Source: Pseudopelobacter sp964601865 (GTDB taxonomy: Bacteria; Desulfobacterota; Desulfuromonadia; Geobacterales; Pseudopelobacteraceae). From it: a stretch of DNA of 10,556 bases. Below the pieces are notes generated by a model. It ran no database searches. It was not told where the DNA came from and saw only the letters and a program-made list of their open reading frames with translations. Position numbers and translations under genes: made by a program. Shown piece after piece: positions 1-6,709 of this stretch. Position 1 is the stretch's first letter. Each line of letters begins with the position of its first letter. The stretch spans positions 1 to 10,556 of the forward strand of contig CAZRPI010000117.1 of NCBI GenBank assembly GCA_964601865.1, read 5' to 3'.

Positions 1-3000
1 CGCGGCGTGACCACGGTCCACTGCGAGGTGGCCCGGCAGGTGGCGGAGGAATACCGGCAGCTGCACATCTTCCCCACCACACCGCCGGAAGGAGTCCGTT
101 TCTACAGCGGCGCGGGCGGCAGCGCCTACGATCTGAACAGCGACAGCGCCGCCGATTCCATCCTGGCCCAGGCGCTGTACGGACTGGATTACCCGGCCGT
201 GATCCGCAGGGCTCACCAGGACGGGGCGCGCCTGTTTCTGGAAATGGGGCCGGGTTCGTCCTGCAGCAGGATGATCGGCCGCATCCTGGAGGACCGCCCC
301 CATGTGGCCAGGCCGGTCTGTCACCCCGGGCAGGATCCAGTTTCCGGCGTCCTGAGGCTGCTGGCCCAGCTGGCGGCGGAGCGGGTCCCCCTGGACCTCT
401 CGCCCCTATTCCGGGAGCCGGCCGTCAGCCATCGGCCGGATCAGGGAAAAAATGTTGTGCGCGTCCCCTGCGGGGGAGCGCCGTTCCATCCGACGCCTTT
501 ACCTCACCCGAATCTTCACCCTCCCCTTCAAGGGGAGGGACGGGGTGGGGATGGGGTAACTGCGCCCCGACAGAACCACCTCCATCCCCCTCCTGACCTC
601 CCCATTGAAGGGGGAGGAACAATGCCATCGGCATCGAAGCCCGGTTTCATACAAAGGGAGGCAGGACCGGAGCATCCGCCACGGCCAATCCAGGAACCCT
701 CGGCCCACGAACAGATCATCCGCGATTTCGCCGCGGCCCAGGAGGCGCGCCTCAAGGCCCACGAGACCTATCTGCGGGTTTCGGAGAACCTGACCGGCGC
801 CATGGCCCGGGCAATCCAGCTGCACTCCTCGCTGCTGCAGGCCCTGGGGGACGGGGAGCTTCCCACGGATCTAACCAGGTTTTCACCCTTTACCTCGCCC
901 CTGACCGCAATTCACCCTCCCCTTCAAGGGGAGGACCGGGGTGGGGATGAGGTTGTTCCAGTTACGTCTCCGCAACCCCGGAACCACCCCCATCCCCCTC
1001 CTGACCTCCCCCTTGAAGGGGGAGGAACGAAAAGCCCGATGCCAACGATTGCCCCCGTTCCCTGCGTCTACGACCGCGACCTGTGCCTGGAGTTTGCCCG
1101 GGGCAGCGTCGGCCGCATGCTGGGTCCGGCCTTTGCCGAGGTGGACTCCTTCCCCACCCGGGTGCGACTGCCGGACGAACCGCTCATGCTGGTGGACAGG
1201 ATCACCGTCCTGGAAGGGGAAGCCAGGTCCATGACCAGCGGCCGGGTCGTGACCGAACACGACATCCATCCCGGCGCCTGGTACCTGGACGGCGGCAGGA
1301 TCCCCACCTGCGTCGCGGTGGAGGCGGGCCAGGCGGACCTGTTCCTCTCCGGCTACCTGGGGATCGACTTCATCACCAGGGGGCAGGCGGTGTACCGCCT
1401 GCTGGACGCGGTGGTCACCTTTCACCGGCGCCTGCCCGGTCCGGGCGAAACGATCAGCTACGACATCCGCATCGATCACTTTTTCCGCCAGGGGAGCACC
1501 TACCTGTTCCGCTTCCGCTTCGACGCCACGGTGGGGGGCGAACCGCTGCTGACCATGCGGGACGGCTGCGCCGGGTTCTTCACCGGCGAGGAGCTGGAGG
1601 CGGGCAAGGGCATCGTCAAACCGGCCATCGACCCCAGGCCAACCAGAGGAACCAGGCCGGACGACTGGCGCGACCTGGTCCCCATGGGGCGTGAAGGGTA
1701 CGACGCGGAACAGCTGGACCGCCTGAGAAGCGGGGATCTGGCCGGCTGCTTCGGACCGGCATTCGGACGGCTCAAACTGTCCCGGCCGCTGACCATACCG
1801 GGCGGTGCCATGCGCATGGTGCACCGGGTTCTGGCAATCGACCCAACCGGCGGCCACTACGGCATGGGCATGATCACGGCCGAGGCGGACATCCGTCCCG
1901 ACGACTGGTTCATCACCTGCCATTTCGTGGACGACCGCGTCATGCCGGGGACGCTCATGTACGAGTGCTGCATGCACACCCTGCGCATCTTCCTACTGCG
2001 CCTGGGCTGGGTGGCCGAGGATGACGGCAGCGCCGTCTGGGAGCCGCTGCCGGGCGCGGCGAGCCGCCTCCGCTGCCGGGGCCAGGTTCTGGAGAACACG
2101 AAGGTAGTGACCTACGAGGTAACCATCCGCGAACTGGGCTACGGCCCCGAACCGTACGCCATCGCCGACGCCCTGATGTACGCCGACGCTAAGCCCATCG
2201 TGGAGATCACCGGCATGTCGGCGCGCCTGGCCGGAACCGGCCGGGAGCAGCTGGANNNNNNNNNNNNNNNNNNNNNNNNNNNNNNNNNNNNNNNNNNNNN
2301 NNNNNNNNNNNNNNNNNNNNNNNNNNNNNNNNNNNNNNNNNNNNNNNNNNNNNNNAAACCGGCCATCTACACCAAGGAGCAGATCCTGGCCTACAGCAAC
2401 GGCAATCCCTCCGAGGGCTTCGGCGAGCCGTACCGGATCTTCGACAGCGAGCGCAAAATCGCCCGCCTTCCCGGACCGCCGTTCCAGTTCATGGACCGGA
2501 TCACGGCCATTCAGGGAGAACCGTGGCAGATGCGGGCCGGAGCCAGCGCCGAGGCCCAGTATGACGTGCCGCCGGACGCCTGGTATTTCGGCGCCGAGAG
2601 GCAGCGCCGCATGCCCTTTGCCGTGCTGCTGGAGGCGGCCCTGCAGCCGTGCGGCTGGCTGGCGGCCTATGTCGGTTCGGCCCTGACCACGCCCAACGAC
2701 GTCTCCTTCCGCAACCTGGGCGGGAACGCGGTCCAGCGCCGTGACGTCACCCCGGCAAGCGGCACGCTGACCGCCAGCGCCACCCTCAAGAAGGTGGCAA
2801 CCAGCGGCGGCATGATCATCCAGGAATTCGACTTTTCCGTGGCGGACCGCGATGGAGTGCTGTACGAGGGTGACACCATGTTCGGCTTCTTCTCCAAAGA
2901 GGCGCTGGCCTCCCAGGTGGGCATCCGCGACGCCGCACCCTACCGCCCCACGGCGGAGGAGACTGCCCGGGGCCGGGCCCTGCCCTATCCCATTGAACCG

Positions 3001-3435
3001 CCCTTCCCGGAGAAACAGTTGCGCATGATCGACCGCATCGAGCTCTTCATTCCCGACGGCGGCCCCAACGGTCTCGGCTACCTGAGGGGAATCAAGGACG
3101 TCGATCCCGACGAGTGGTTCTTCAAGGCCCACTTCTACCAGGATCCGGTCACGCCCGGCTCCCTGGGGCTGGAATCGTTCCTGCAGCTCCTCAAGTTCGC
3201 GGCGGTGGAGCGCTGGGGAACGGCCTCGGGCACCCCGGTTTCCATAAGGCACGGCATGCGCCACCGCTGGCTCTACCGGGGTCAGATCGTGCCCACGGAC
3301 AGCAGGGTCACCGTAGAGGCCTGGATCACCGGCCGGGACGACAGTGAGCGGGTCCTGACCGCGGACGGCTTCCTCTCGGTGGATGGCCGTCCCATCTACC
3401 GGATGAACGATTTCAGCGTGCGCATGGAATGGTAG
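1..3435 (+). CDS. PfaC/Pfa3-like polyunsaturated lipid synthase subunit (AT end plus two DH didomains), 5'-partial
   Basis: The frame is open from base 1, so the GTG at 7 is not a start and the gene begins upstream. Residues below count from codon 7-9. Residues 1-135 are the end of an acyltransferase: a TTVHCEVA segment whose His5 fits the AT catalytic His, and FLEMGPGSSCSRMI, typical of PfaB/Pfa AT domains. Residues 140-350 are a linker with two repeat-encoded stretches around an Ala/Gln-rich helical segment (230-285). Four FabA-like hot-dog folds follow. The second (about 580-745) has CHFVDDRVMPGTL with His639 and Glu653; the fourth (about 990-1140) has AHFYQDPVTPGSLGLES with His1042 and Glu1056. 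Both keep the 14-residue spacing of FabA His70/Asp84. The first and third lack the His and are probably pseudo-DH folds. Known Pfa3/PfaC proteins carry KS-CLF before this part (inferred to lie upstream). No acyltransferase follows the last DH. The 100-N gap at 2256-2355 makes continuity provisional. The product would be polyene-type acyl chains. Confidence 0.85.
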   Translation, partial: RGVTTVHCEVARQVAEEYRQLHIFPTTPPEGVRFYSGAGGSAYDLNSDSAADSILAQALYGLDYPAVIRRAHQDGARLFLEMGPGSSCSRMIGRILEDRPHVARPVCHPGQDPVSGVLRLLAQLAAERVPLDLSPLFREPAVSHRPDQGKNVVRVPCGGAPFHPTPLPHPNLHPPLQGEGRGGDGVTAPRQNHLHPPPDLPIEGGGTMPSASKPGFIQREAGPEHPPRPIQEPSAHEQIIRDFAAAQEARLKAHETYLRVSENLTGAMARAIQLHSSLLQALGDGELPTDLTRFSPFTSPLTAIHPPLQGEDRGGDEVVPVTSPQPRNHPHPPPDLPLEGGGTKSPMPTIAPVPCVYDRDLCLEFARGSVGRMLGPAFAEVDSFPTRVRLPDEPLMLVDRITVLEGEARSMTSGRVVTEHDIHPGAWYLDGGRIPTCVAVEAGQADLFLSGYLGIDFITRGQAVYRLLDAVVTFHRRLPGPGETISYDIRIDHFFRQGSTYLFRFRFDATVGGEPLLTMRDGCAGFFTGEELEAGKGIVKPAIDPRPTRGTRPDDWRDLVPMGREGYDAEQLDRLRSGDLAGCFGPAFGRLKLSRPLTIPGGAMRMVHRVLAIDPTGGHYGMGMITAEADIRPDDWFITCHFVDDRVMPGTLMYECCMHTLRIFLLRLGWVAEDDGSAVWEPLPGAASRLRCRGQVLENTKVVTYEVTIRELGYGPEPYAIADALMYADAKPIVEITGMSARLAGTGREQLXXXXXXXXXXXXXXXXXXXXXXXXXXXXXXXXXXKPAIYTKEQILAYSNGNPSEGFGEPYRIFDSERKIARLPGPPFQFMDRITAIQGEPWQMRAGASAEAQYDVPPDAWYFGAERQRRMPFAVLLEAALQPCGWLAAYVGSALTTPNDVSFRNLGGNAVQRRDVTPASGTLTASATLKKVATSGGMIIQEFDFSVADRDGVLYEGDTMFGFFSKEALASQVGIRDAAPYRPTAEETARGRALPYPIEPPFPEKQLRMIDRIELFIPDGGPNGLGYLRGIKDVDPDEWFFKAHFYQDPVTPGSLGLESFLQLLKFAAVERWGTASGTPVSIRHGMRHRWLYRGQIVPTDSRVTVEAWITGRDDSERVLTADGFLSVDGRPIYRMNDFSVRMEW
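515..620. repeat. Palindromic repeat, copy 1, inside the synthase ORF
   Basis: This 106-bp element has a left arm (515-557) and a right arm (574-620) that are approximate inverted repeats of each other. Each arm also contains its own small palindrome, CCCCTTCAAGGGG on the left and CCATTGAAGGGGG on the right. The arms match copy 2 at 40 of 43 and 45 of 47 positions, while the middle (558-573) is unrelated. Read in the synthase frame it has no stop and encodes HPPLQGEGRGGDGV, then HPPPDLPIEGGGT. The shape is that of a MITE-like dispersed palindrome. It lies in the linker between the acyltransferase and the first DH fold, where an insertion would be tolerated. Confidence 0.85.
911..1028. repeat. 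Palindromic repeat, copy 2, inside the synthase ORF
   Basis: This is a second copy of the element at 515-620, in the same orientation and the same codon phase. The arms (911-953 and 982-1028) are nearly identical to copy 1. The central segment (954-981) is 28 nt against 16 nt, a 12-nt difference that preserves the frame. It encodes HPPLQGEDRGGDEV and HPPPDLPLEGGGT. It sits immediately before the first hot-dog fold, so the two copies bracket the helical part of the linker. Confidence 0.85.
2256..2355. other. Assembly gap (100 N)
   Basis: Exactly 100 undetermined bases, the conventional placeholder for a scaffold gap of unknown length. It falls between the second and third hot-dog folds, a linker position. 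The reading frame resumes in phase at 2356, but this depends on the arbitrary placeholder length. The flanking protein (ending GTGREQL, resuming KPAIYTKEQI) fits the end of one DH pair and the start of the next, so little coding sequence may be missing. Confidence 0.97.
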
Positions 3436-3659
3436 AGACGCGCCGCTGGCGCGTCTCATGAGCGTTGAACCAGAAAAAGGCCGTCTCACGCGAAGCCGCA
3501 AAGAACGCGAAGGGAAAATAAGAAGTTGCCGAAACATGCCACACCCAACCGATGAGAATATCTTGTTCTGCACCTGCTTGGTTTTCTTTGCGTCTTTGCG
3601 TCTTCGCGTGACCAAATACCGTTTACAGCTTTGAAGACGCCCCAGCGGCGCGTCTCTAC
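3432..3659. repeat. Composite inverted-repeat element between the synthase gene and oleA
   Basis: The ends are perfect 18-bp inverted repeats: GTAGAGACGCGCCGCTGG at 3432-3449 and its reverse complement at 3642-3659. The left end also forms a local hairpin (3435-3444 with 3448-3457, 10 bp, 3-nt loop), and the right end forms a similar one with one mismatch. Nested inside is a second inverted pair, TCACGCGAAGCCGCAAAGA (from 3485) facing TCTTTGCGTCTTCGCGTGA near 3593-3611, imperfectly matched. No gene lies inside. The TAG stop of the synthase (3433-3435) lies within the terminal repeat. Only 29 bp separate the element from the oleA start, so any oleA promoter or read-through signal must act in or through it. 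I see no clear target-site duplication. Confidence 0.8.
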
Positions 3660-3688
3660 GAAAAGCACACTTCCACGGAGTCCCTGAC

Positions 3689-4732
3689 ATGAAATACAGC
3701 AGAGTCACCATAGAATCCTTCGGCTACCAGCTGGCGCCGGTGGTGGTTTCCACCAGCGACCTGGAGGCGCGACTGGAGCCATTGTACCGCGAGCTCCGCA
3801 TCATGCCGGGTCAGCTGGAGGCCATGACCGGCATCCGCGAGCGGCGCTGGTGGGAACCGGGCTACCCCCTCTCCCAGGGCGCGGTTTCGGCGGGGAAAAA
3901 GGCCCTTGAGGCGGCCGGAATCGAGGCCGGGGATGTCGGCGCGCTGATCTATGCCGGGGTCTGCCGGGAGCAATTCGAGCCGGCCACGGCCTGCCGCGTC
4001 GCCGACGGCCTGGGCATCTCCGGCAACGCGGCGGTCTTCGACATCTCCAACGCCTGCCTGGGGGTTCTGAACGGCATGCTGGACCTGGCCAACCGCATCG
4101 AGCTGGGCCAGATCCGGGCCGGCATGGTGGTCTCGTGCGAGAGCGCCCGCGAAATCAACGAAATCATGATCGAGCGCATGCTGCGGGAACGGCGCATGGA
4201 CCATTTCGCCCAGTCGCTGGCAACGCTTACCGGCGGCTCCGGGGCCGTGGCCGTGCTCCTGACAGACGGTTCCTTCTCCGGGAAGGAACGGCGCCGCCTG
4301 CTGGGCGGGGTCAACCTGGCCGCGCCCGAGCATCACCGCCTCTGCCTGTGGGGCATGAACCAGGAAACTGGCGGCGGCTACCAGCAGCTCATGGCCACCG
4401 ACGGCGTCAATGTCATGAACCACGGCGTGGGACTGGGCATGCGCACCTGGAACTGTTTTCTTCCCCACCTGGGGTGGACCGCGGAGCAGGTGGACCAGAT
4501 CATCTGCCACCAGGTTGGCTCGGCCCACCAGAGCGCCATCCTGAAGGCGCTGGGAATAGCGGAAGACAGGGACTTCACCACCTTCGAATATCTGGGCAAC
4601 ATGGGCACCGTCTCCCTCCCCCTGACCGCGGCCCTGGCCGTGGAGCGCGACATCCTGCTTCCGGGCGACCGCGTCGCCCTGCTGGGCATCGGCAGCGGGC
4701 TCAACTGTCTCATGCTGGGAGCGGAGTGGTGA
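3689..4732 (+). CDS. oleA: OleA-type acyl-CoA condensing enzyme (thiolase fold, 3-oxoacyl-ACP synthase III family)
   Basis: The 347-residue protein has the usual length of OleA. Family knowledge: OleA performs a non-decarboxylative head-to-head Claisen condensation of two acyl chains to a 2-alkyl-3-ketoacid. Seen here: nucleophile Cys123 in DISNACLGVLNG, the OleA-specific glutamate Glu97 in CREQFEPATA, His274 in IICHQVGS and Asn304 in YLGNMG, plus the closing GIGSGLNC motif. The glutamate and the NACLG context favour OleA over FabH. The ATG at 3689 has GGAG at 3677-3680, 8 nt upstream. The gene follows the Pfa-type synthase after the 228-bp repeat element and overlaps oleB downstream. Acyl donors from the neighbouring synthase are an inference; ordinary fatty acyl-CoA is equally possible from sequence alone. 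Confidence 0.88.
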   Translation: MKYSRVTIESFGYQLAPVVVSTSDLEARLEPLYRELRIMPGQLEAMTGIRERRWWEPGYPLSQGAVSAGKKALEAAGIEAGDVGALIYAGVCREQFEPATACRVADGLGISGNAAVFDISNACLGVLNGMLDLANRIELGQIRAGMVVSCESAREINEIMIERMLRERRMDHFAQSLATLTGGSGAVAVLLTDGSFSGKERRRLLGGVNLAAPEHHRLCLWGMNQETGGGYQQLMATDGVNVMNHGVGLGMRTWNCFLPHLGWTAEQVDQIICHQVGSAHQSAILKALGIAEDRDFTTFEYLGNMGTVSLPLTAALAVERDILLPGDRVALLGIGSGLNCLMLGAEW

Positions 4733-5616
4733 GCGATTCCCTGAAGCGGCATTATCCGTTCACCGGCAACTTCCTGGACCTGGACGGTCTCCGCTACCAC
4801 TACCTGGACGAGGGGAGCGGCCCGACCGTGGTCATGCTCCACGGCAACCCGTCCTGGTCGTTCTACTACCGCAACCTGGTCAAGTCCCTCTCCGGCGGCT
4901 ACCGCTGCATCGTTCCGAACCATATCGGCTGCGGCTTCTCCGACAAACCGGGGGACGACCGTTACGACTACACCCTCTCCCGGCGGGTGGACGACCTGGA
5001 GCGCCTGCTCAAGTACCTGAACATAAATGGCAACATCACCCTGGTGGTGCACGACTGGGGCGGGATGATCGGCATGGCCTACGCCCACCGCCATCCATCC
5101 GCCATCAGTCGGCTGGTGATCATGAACACGGCGGCCTTCCACCTGCCGTCGTCCAAACCCTTCCCACCGGCGCTCCGCATCTGCCGCGACACGGCCCTTG
5201 GCTCGTTTCTGGTGCGCGGTTTCAACGCCTTCAGCCTGGCCGCTTCCTTCGTTGGTTGCAAACGCAACCCCATGGGTGCCGAACTCCGCGGGCTTTACCG
5301 CCTTCCCTACGACTCGTGGCGGAACCGCATCGCCACCCTGCGCTTCGTGCAGGACATTCCCCTGAAGCCGGGCGACCGGAACTACGACCTGGTAACCGCC
5401 GTCGCCGCCGGTCTCGACCGGTTCCGCGACCTCCCCATGCTCGTCGTCTGGGGTGAACGGGACTTCGTCTTCGACCGCCACTTCCTGGCGGAATGGCGGC
5501 GACGCTTCCCGCAGGCCGAGTACCATTCCTTTCACGACGCCGGCCATTACATCCTGGAGGACATGCAGCACATAACCGTTCCCCTCATTGCCGATTTTCT
5601 GAAGCGGACGGAGTGA
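4729..5616 (+). CDS. oleB: OleB-type beta-lactone decarboxylase (alpha/beta hydrolase, haloalkane dehalogenase-like)
   Basis: The 295-residue protein is an alpha/beta hydrolase. HGNPSWSF (from His38) is the oxyanion-hole strand loop typical of the haloalkane dehalogenase group. Asp109 in VVHDWGG is the nucleophile, with Asp245 in WGERDFVF and His273 in DAGHY completing the triad. Known OleB enzymes of this group decarboxylate the beta-lactone made by OleC to a cis-alkene. The GTG at 4729 overlaps the oleA stop (GTGA) and has GGGAG at 4717-4721, so translation is probably coupled; GTG at 4726 is the alternative but would have poorer spacing. A true haloalkane dehalogenase is possible from motifs alone, but the overlap with oleA argues for OleB. 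OleC and OleD do not follow. Confidence 0.82.
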   Translation: MSDSLKRHYPFTGNFLDLDGLRYHYLDEGSGPTVVMLHGNPSWSFYYRNLVKSLSGGYRCIVPNHIGCGFSDKPGDDRYDYTLSRRVDDLERLLKYLNINGNITLVVHDWGGMIGMAYAHRHPSAISRLVIMNTAAFHLPSSKPFPPALRICRDTALGSFLVRGFNAFSLAASFVGCKRNPMGAELRGLYRLPYDSWRNRIATLRFVQDIPLKPGDRNYDLVTAVAAGLDRFRDLPMLVVWGERDFVFDRHFLAEWRRRFPQAEYHSFHDAGHYILEDMQHITVPLIADFLKRTE

Positions 5617-5639
5617 TTGCTACTGCATTTCCTTGATCT

Positions 5640-5660
5640 CCCCCCTTTGAAAAAGGGGGG
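5640..5660. repeat. C6/G6 hairpin, probable dispersed palindrome remnant downstream of oleB
   Basis: CCCCCCTTT (5640-5648) pairs perfectly with AAAGGGGGG (5652-5660) across a 3-nt loop. It lies 24 bp after the oleB stop. There is no T-run after the stem, so it is not a classical intrinsic terminator, though such a stem could slow polymerase or protect the 3' end. Its base pattern resembles the cores of the repeats inside the synthase gene, suggesting a related, shorter palindrome. Confidence 0.6.
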
Positions 5661-5707
5661 CTTACAAATCTCCGTTTGTGAATACAAACAACGCCATCTC
5701 CTCTCCA

Positions 5708-5735
5708 TTGATCTCCCCGTTCCGTCTGGTATAAT
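5708..5735 (+). promoter_or_regulatory. Sigma70-like promoter, extended -10
   Basis: TTGATC (5708-5713), a 16-bp spacer and a perfect TATAAT (5730-5735), with TG one base upstream of the -10 hexamer (extended -10). It lies about 55 bp before the ATG at 5792, whose AGGAG (5779-5783) is well spaced. This separates the following gene from the ole genes. Confidence 0.7.
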
Positions 5736-5791
5736 CAAAACACAATCCACCCACTTAAATTCATTCGTTTTTTCTGACAGGAGATACGATC

Positions 5792-6367
5792 ATGAACAAC
5801 GCGACAAAAGTTGCAGACGATATCTTCATGGTGTCCTGGGAGCAGGGCGGCGGCGTAATCAGGCGCGAAATCTGGCTCGGGCCGGACGGCAAGACCTCCA
5901 CCTATCACCTTGCCTACATCAATCAGGATATGCGGTCCGACAACGATGGCCTGGTTCTGAGCCTGGACTACGTTAAAGGCGAATTGACCGAATTCATGAT
6001 GGGCGAACGGAAGAACGTCGGCTTTTCATCCTTCGAGGAAATGGAGGAGCGTTTCGACGTGAAGTGGGACTTCCTCCCCAGGCCCAACACACCACCGACC
6101 GGAGCGGCCGTCACCCCCACCACCATGTCGCCCAAGGATACGGAGGAGTACTTCGAAACCAAGGGGATGAAACTCACCATCACCAAAGGGAAATCTTCGG
6201 ATTTCTTCAGGCGCGGCCGGGAACTGGCGGCCAGACTGGACAAAGGTGAACGTCTCGAGCCGGAAAAGGTCGTCATGTTCGGCAGCCACTCCGATCTCTG
6301 CTACTCCAGACTGCCCAGGGGAGGATGGGAGAGCCTGCGTAGCAGGCTTGCGGGAAAAACCGTGTAG
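5792..6367 (+). CDS. Small two-part protein of unknown function with an HVO_A0114-like C-terminal segment
   Basis: The protein is 191 residues and soluble, with no signal peptide. Residues 1-98 form a compact domain I do not recognise, with conserved-looking DIFMVSW and EIWLGPDGKTSTYHL stretches. A Pro/Thr-rich linker (99-113) follows. Residues 126-188 (MKLTITKGKSSDFFRRGREL, then LDKGERLEPEKVVMF) resemble the N-terminal segment of HVO_A0114-type putative DNA-binding regulators, in which a winged helix normally follows. Here the protein stops about 25 residues later, so the winged helix is absent or only its first helix remains. The start is supported by AGGAG 8 nt upstream and by its own promoter. 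It is a single-gene unit closed by a terminator. A regulatory or antitoxin-like role is only a guess. Confidence 0.75.
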   Translation: MNNATKVADDIFMVSWEQGGGVIRREIWLGPDGKTSTYHLAYINQDMRSDNDGLVLSLDYVKGELTEFMMGERKNVGFSSFEEMEERFDVKWDFLPRPNTPPTGAAVTPTTMSPKDTEEYFETKGMKLTITKGKSSDFFRRGRELAARLDKGERLEPEKVVMFGSHSDLCYSRLPRGGWESLRSRLAGKTV

Positions 6368-6379
6368 CAGTCAAACTGA

Positions 6380-6429
6380 CCTGAAAAAGGTGGAGGGACG
6401 GTCAAGCGGCCGTCCTTTGCCTTTTCAGG
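6380..6429 (+). terminator. Nested stem terminator after the 191-residue gene
   Basis: The inner stem GGACGG (6396-6401) pairs with CCGTCC (6410-6415) and is followed by TTTGCCTTTT. An outer pair, CCTGAAAAAGG (6380-6390) with CCTTTTCAGG (6420-6429), extends the fold and could make it work in both directions. It starts 12 nt after the stop codon at 6367. Confidence 0.65.
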
Positions 6430-6709
6430 GCAGGTGGCAGCGATTCAGCAAGTTGATTGATTTTTTGCATGCATCCATGCGATAGTAATTACTTTCCAAA
6501 TAGAACGGGTGGAAATCGAAGCGGGCGCGATGCCGTGCCCCCAACCTTCCGTGACATTCAACTCTCCCTATGGCGTCGAATTTCTCCCCTTGCTTTTCAA
6601 TGGCATGCAATTCCTGATGTGAGTTGTCTAAATCCCATCCGGACACGCAAGGCTTTGATCAGACTCCGGAACACTGCTTACAGTTCGTGCATCTACTTCG
6701 GACAAATTC
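6430..6709. other. Intergenic region upstream of the diguanylate cyclase
   Basis: This 280-bp stretch is more AT-rich than the genes around it and shows no credible reading frame on either strand. A weak promoter candidate, TTGATC (6655-6660), 18 bp, TACAGT (6679-6684), lies about 25 bp before the cyclase start. I see no riboswitch or strong repeat. Confidence 0.4.

Noticed and set aside
3432..3659. CRISPR array or insertion sequence
   Set aside because: There are no regularly spaced direct repeats and no transposase frame. The structure is a palindromic non-coding element.
1993..3711. 572-residue reverse-strand open frame covering the DH region and the repeat element
   Set aside because: It is the antisense of a clearly homologous synthase frame, crosses the N gap and has no recognisable domain. 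GC-rich coding DNA often leaves the opposite strand open.
4135..4728. Upstream extension of the oleB frame into oleA
   Set aside because: The frame is open but its translation is Arg/Pro-rich out-of-frame oleA sequence. The hydrolase homology begins just after 4729, where a GTG with a ribosome site overlaps the oleA stop.
4378..5571. 397-residue reverse-strand open frame opposite oleA/oleB
   Set aside because: It covers two genes with full catalytic motifs on the + strand, and its own translation is low-complexity without any motif.
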